A DNA stretch of 64,000 bases from Isoetes taiwanensis (Eukaryota; Streptophyta; Lycopodiopsida; Isoetales; Isoetaceae), in the NCBI GenBank assembly GCA_021234155.1, contig JAJEKV010000003.1, positions 24,834,874-24,898,873 on the forward strand, read 5' to 3'. Below the pieces are notes generated by a model that was given only the letters and a program-made list of their open reading frames with translations, searched no databases and was not told the DNA's origin. Made by a program: the position numbers and the translations under genes. Positions 60,411 to 64,000 of this stretch are shown in pieces (the stretch's first letter is position 1; the number at the start of each line of letters is the position of its first letter).

Positions 60411-61418
60411 ATTTTTTTTTTTTTTTTTTTTTGAAGAACTGTGGCATCAATATATTAAAAGAATGGTAATGTTACAAAGCAAGTGAGGAGGAAGGAGAAC
60501 TGCCCCAAAGAGACAAATGATATACCGACACTCCACAACAAACTCACGAAAAAAAACCGCAACTCTACCACTGCATAAACCGACCATCACCATCTACAAC
60601 ACCCAAGAAGTCCCGCCAAATGGCAAACTTCCGCCTCTACTACTCCCCGAACACCGTAAAGCTTTGAAATAGCTTGTACCGAAGTCGAGAATCGAGAGGT
60701 CCGCAGTCGCTGAATCCCCCCGAAGATCCACAACCGCCGCTTCCAAATCAGCCACACCAACCAAGCCACACGACAGATGCAAGGCTTGCTGCCGCAAGAG
60801 CCGCCAAGCACCGTGATACACATGAAGCAAAGAATCTGCCGGCTAGTCAATCTCACCAAACAGAGCCCTAACCCAATCCTGTGCAGCCCACGCAAGTGAG
60901 GGCATAAAACCGCATAATGCTCCACAGCCTCAACGATGAAGGCCACAACAAGGGCAGAGGGCTCACACCGCCTAAACCGACTCACAAGGGCATTCACCCC
61001 GATACGGCGGGTGCACCACCGCCACGTAAGCACCCTAACCTTCGGTGGAGGAAGTGAGCTCCATGTCCACGCCCAAACCGAAGCCATCGAGAACCCGAAA
61101 GCCGCAGAGACCACTTGCCCGGAAGGGGCAAGTGTGTCATGAATAGCCAGCACCCGGTAAGAAGACCACACAAAGCAAGAAGGCACAACATCCGGATGAA
61201 CCTTCCAAACCTGCACCACCACATCATCCTGAGGGACTATAGGTATGTGTAGCGGAATACTCCCCGCCACGTGCTCCCAGATAGCCCGGTCACTGCCCCT
61301 CAGGCGAAAGCGAGCTCGAAAGAACTCCCACGAAGCTAGCTGACCATCCCAATACCAATCCTCCAAGGTGAGCACAGCAGCTCGCCTCCAACGGGCCTGC
61401 GTCCGAGCATGCACAGTG
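60411..61418 (-). mobile_element. Plant L1-type LINE copy D, 5'-truncated
   Basis: A 1008-bp minus-strand insertion starts (5') at the sequence matching 52088 of copy A and ends in a poly(A) (T21 at 60412-60432). It carries the ORF2 zf-RVT end (SIPLHIPIVPQDDVVVQVW). The long frame 60587-61438 (283 codons) is this relic, not a host gene. Its exact 15-bp target duplication marks both ends. Confidence 0.94.
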
Positions 61419-61433
61419 AACCTTTGTTTCATC
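61419..61433. repeat. Target-site duplication of LINE copy D, right
   Basis: Exact repeat of 60396-60410. Confidence 0.93.
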
Positions 61434-62560
61434 TTCAACTGTGCTACTGTGACTTATGTTTCATCTATTTCCCATCTTTGAATTTATCAATAACAACTTC
61501 TTCTAGATTCAAACATTATAACATCATAAAATGTGCTTCAGGTTATTAACTTGGTAGTTACTGTAACATGCTCATACAATTTGGGCTACAACACACACCC
61601 ATTAAATCTAAATGGTACACATACCATTTAAGAAACTATGGTGTATAGTATTGGAGAACTTGAATTTTAGAAGCGTAGATTAGTTAATGTCCTATGCGAG
61701 TAATATAATTAGATGGAAAATAGCTTATAGCGGTTTTATGCTACATATTCGAAGGCATCTTACGATGATTATTGTTCTCACTTAGTCTTGTTGCTTGGGG
61801 ATGCTTCTAAAAGAACTTGCTCTTGTGGGAAAGTGACTTGAGGATTGGAATAAGGCAAGATGAATATAGCCCTATTGATGTAAAAAAGTCTTTCTCAGTA
61901 TTGGAAGCAATATTCTAGCTATCTAGAATATTCTAGATATAACTATGTCTTTTGCAAGCTATCTTTTGCACTACATGCAAATGGATCAGAAATTGAAGTT
62001 TTTTGCAAGAAATTGCTAGAAATAGAGTCTTATTTATACCTTGCTGGTGTCCTAATTTCCCAATACTATACTTAAAGTGATAGAGGTGATTTATATACTG
62101 GACATATGCTAACCTGTGCAGGTTGTTTGTTTGCTTATACTTGCATTATTGAAATTTTGAAGGAATGCCAGAGTGCAAGCTCATTCTAGACCAAAGTTAT
62201 TATGAGGTTTTCCATCTCCAGACAATGAATTTTGGACTAAGACTGGAGGCTTATTTAGGACAACAGTGAAGACAACCACTGCATAATTGAGATCTACGGA
62301 TGTTTTGCAGGTAATGCTACTTATATGGCTTTCATTGCACAGCTCATTATTTGGAACATCATTGAAGGCATGAATTTGGCGTTCAAGTTCCCTCTAGATC
62401 TTGGCTATGCGTAGCTTAGGCAACATATAAGAGTCATACATTGTTCAGAGGCTCTGCAAACTCATGCTTGCACCTAAGTTCTCTACACAAAGCTACCATC
62501 ATGTGGTTGACTTATAGCTTAGTCTTGACCTATGAGATAGGACAAACTTGCACAACCAAC
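61434..62560. other. Intergenic, no gene recognised
   Basis: AT-rich DNA without a supported ORF, RNA gene or clear repeat. Confidence 0.55.
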
Positions 62561-62561
62561 T

Positions 62562-62640
62562 ATACAATAGAATAGAATAGAATAAAATAGAATAGATTTT
62601 TTAACGTCCACGGAGACCAATAGGTCATGGGACCCATACA
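62562..62640 (-). mobile_element. LINE-type 3' tail with (TTCTA)n
   Basis: On the minus strand CCCATGACCTATTGGTCTCC then GTGGACGTTAAAAAA leads into TCTATT repeats (62562-62598). The core matches 36931-36965 and 39543-39620. The upstream sequence (to about 62780) is non-coding, so this is a short truncated copy or a SINE. Confidence 0.7.
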
Positions 62641-62779
62641 ATGGGCTAGTACAATCATTACTACTAGGATTAAAAAACCCCTGCCTTGAAAGGTTTTTAA
62701 GGGAAAAACCTTTGCAGTAATGATGATATTAGACAAACGGAGATAATGACTACTGAGGGCCATAAGGGCATTCTTAAAT

Positions 62780-64000
62780 AGATGGGGCCATAAGGGCTTT
62801 GTATTGGCATGTATTACCTAAACTATGGATTTGTTGGATATATTATACCTTTTGTTGCACTATAAAAAAGTAGTTTCACCAAGGGACACGCAAAATAAGC
62901 AATCAGACCCTTGGTACATTTATCATGCTCTGTGCAATCCAATGCAATAAAGATTGAATGTTATAAATGGATTTAGAGGTAAAGTAAAAGATAAGGTAGA
63001 TGTGATGGGAGCATACACAGTCCAATAGTGAAAAATTAAAATACACCAAATCTAGAGCTTCTTAGCTAATTCATAAGCAAGGAAGAAGCTCCAAATTTTA
63101 AGAATGCATCTTCTTCTAGCATTACCAAAAGTCTCTTGTCCACGTTCATCAACTATTTGTTATCTTGAGTCAGAGAAAATTGAGATAAAAAAAAATGTAA
63201 CTACTCTCAAGACGTTTAAAATGCTTGCATCAACTACTTGCTGCGCCGAGCTAGAGAAAATTGAGATAAAAAAAAAATGAAACTGGTTTCAGGACATTTA
63301 AGATGCTTTCACTCTGGCAATAATTTGTATAATGTAGACTATGTACCTCAGAATAATGCAAACTAGCTCCTCGATAATAAGTCCGCAAAGATAGTGGTAC
63401 TTCCTAGTTAATCATGCTTTGCGCAAGTACAACAACAGATCTACTTGTATAAAGAAACAAAAGGGATTTACATTCTGTTGTTTTAGACGCATGTAATGGC
63501 TTCTCATATTAGGTTGTATGCAATCATGTTTTCATATTGATCCTTTGATTTCATCATCCTGTACAAGGTAGCATATAAGTGCAATAAGTCATAAGGCTTT
63601 TGGATATTTCATCTCTAAAAAGAGCTTTGGCACGCACAATGTTCTTTGTAGTTGTAGTTCTGTGTTCACAATATTTAGGCTATTTGCAAGAGTTGCAGAT
63701 TTCAGGAACCCTGTTGGGGAAGATACTTGAGGCTAGATCTTTTACACTTCCTAATTATACATGCATTCTCCGTTAGTATTAGGATGGACAAGAGAGAAGG
63801 CTCAATAATGGCTTCTAAGTTTTCCTTGGATTTTAATGATTCCAAGAGATTGATGAAGGCATTCAAGGCCAGATCTTTTACAAATTCATGCCTAGTTCTT
63901 TAGGATTAGGGTGGATGAGAGAAGGTTTTCCTTGGTTTCCTTGTTAAAGGATCTGAATCAGTAATACTTTCCTAGCTCTTGTCTAGCCTTTGTTGATCCA
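62780..64000. other. Intergenic, no gene recognised
   Basis: AT-rich. Two diverged pieces sharing GAGAAAATTGAGATAAAAAA occur near 63172 and 63253 (about 80 bp apart). Another pair sharing GGCCAGATCTTTTACA-like words lies near 63735 and 63868. Nothing else was identified. Confidence 0.5.

Noticed and set aside
60587-61438. 283-codon open frame on the minus strand
   Set aside because: It is the ORF2 tail of truncated LINE copy D, bounded by an exact 15-bp target duplication; the homologous frame in copies A and C is broken.

Overview
The window looks like nuclear DNA of a land plant. It has intron-rich host genes with GT-AG introns, an AT-rich background, and many retrotransposons in several states of decay. 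The protein styles, the mix of LINE lineages and the DUF7869-type transposase relic suggest a seed-free vascular plant, most likely a fern. That placement is an inference; the sequence does not prove it. Two host genes are recognisable. NUP107 (nuclear pore outer-ring scaffold) lies on the + strand at 15477-31219. I could follow its frame through 25 exons to a 1061-residue protein. A multiple C2 domain and transmembrane region protein (MCTP family) lies on the - strand at 42435-45272 as an uninterrupted 945-residue ORF.

Layout: 1-4419 is a LINE with an L1-ORF1p-like first ORF and a frameshifted endonuclease/RT ORF, ending in a 150-bp (TC)n tract. 4420-6744 has no recognisable gene. 6745-15018 is a gene-free interval bounded by two Helitron-type 3' hairpin/CTAG termini in opposite orientation, ending about 460 bp before the NUP107 start codon. 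15477-31219 is NUP107. Its intron 7 carries a complete 5049-bp antisense Ty1/copia element (identical 179-bp LTRs, 5-bp target-site duplication), and introns 10 and 23 carry LINE and copia scraps. 31220-35050 is gene-poor. 35051-40259 (-) is a broken DUF7869-type transposase-like gene, interspersed with short LINE 3' tails. 40390-41108 is a Ty3/gypsy pol remnant running into a polypurine tract and probable LTR. 42435-45272 is the MCTP gene. 48350-50730 (-) is a second LINE of the first lineage. 51642-61418 is a cluster of four members of a different, plant-type L1 lineage: copy A (+, truncated), copy B (-, about 5.5 kb, nearly complete, with a DUF4283-type ORF1), copy C (+, truncated) and copy D (-, truncated). 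A/B and C/D are each arranged tail-to-tail. 61434-64000 contains only another LINE-type 3' tail.

The two host genes have no evident functional link. The window mainly records how an intron-tolerant housekeeping gene absorbs transposons. The points most worth following up are: the copia insertion about 29 nt before a NUP107 splice acceptor, with the likely branch-site motif spanning the insertion point; damage to the zinc knuckle and a catalytic integrase residue in that otherwise open and recent copia; the mirrored Helitron termini; the conserved LINE 3' hairpin followed by a different microsatellite in each copy; and the roughly 1-kb inverted LINE repeat at 59186-61418.
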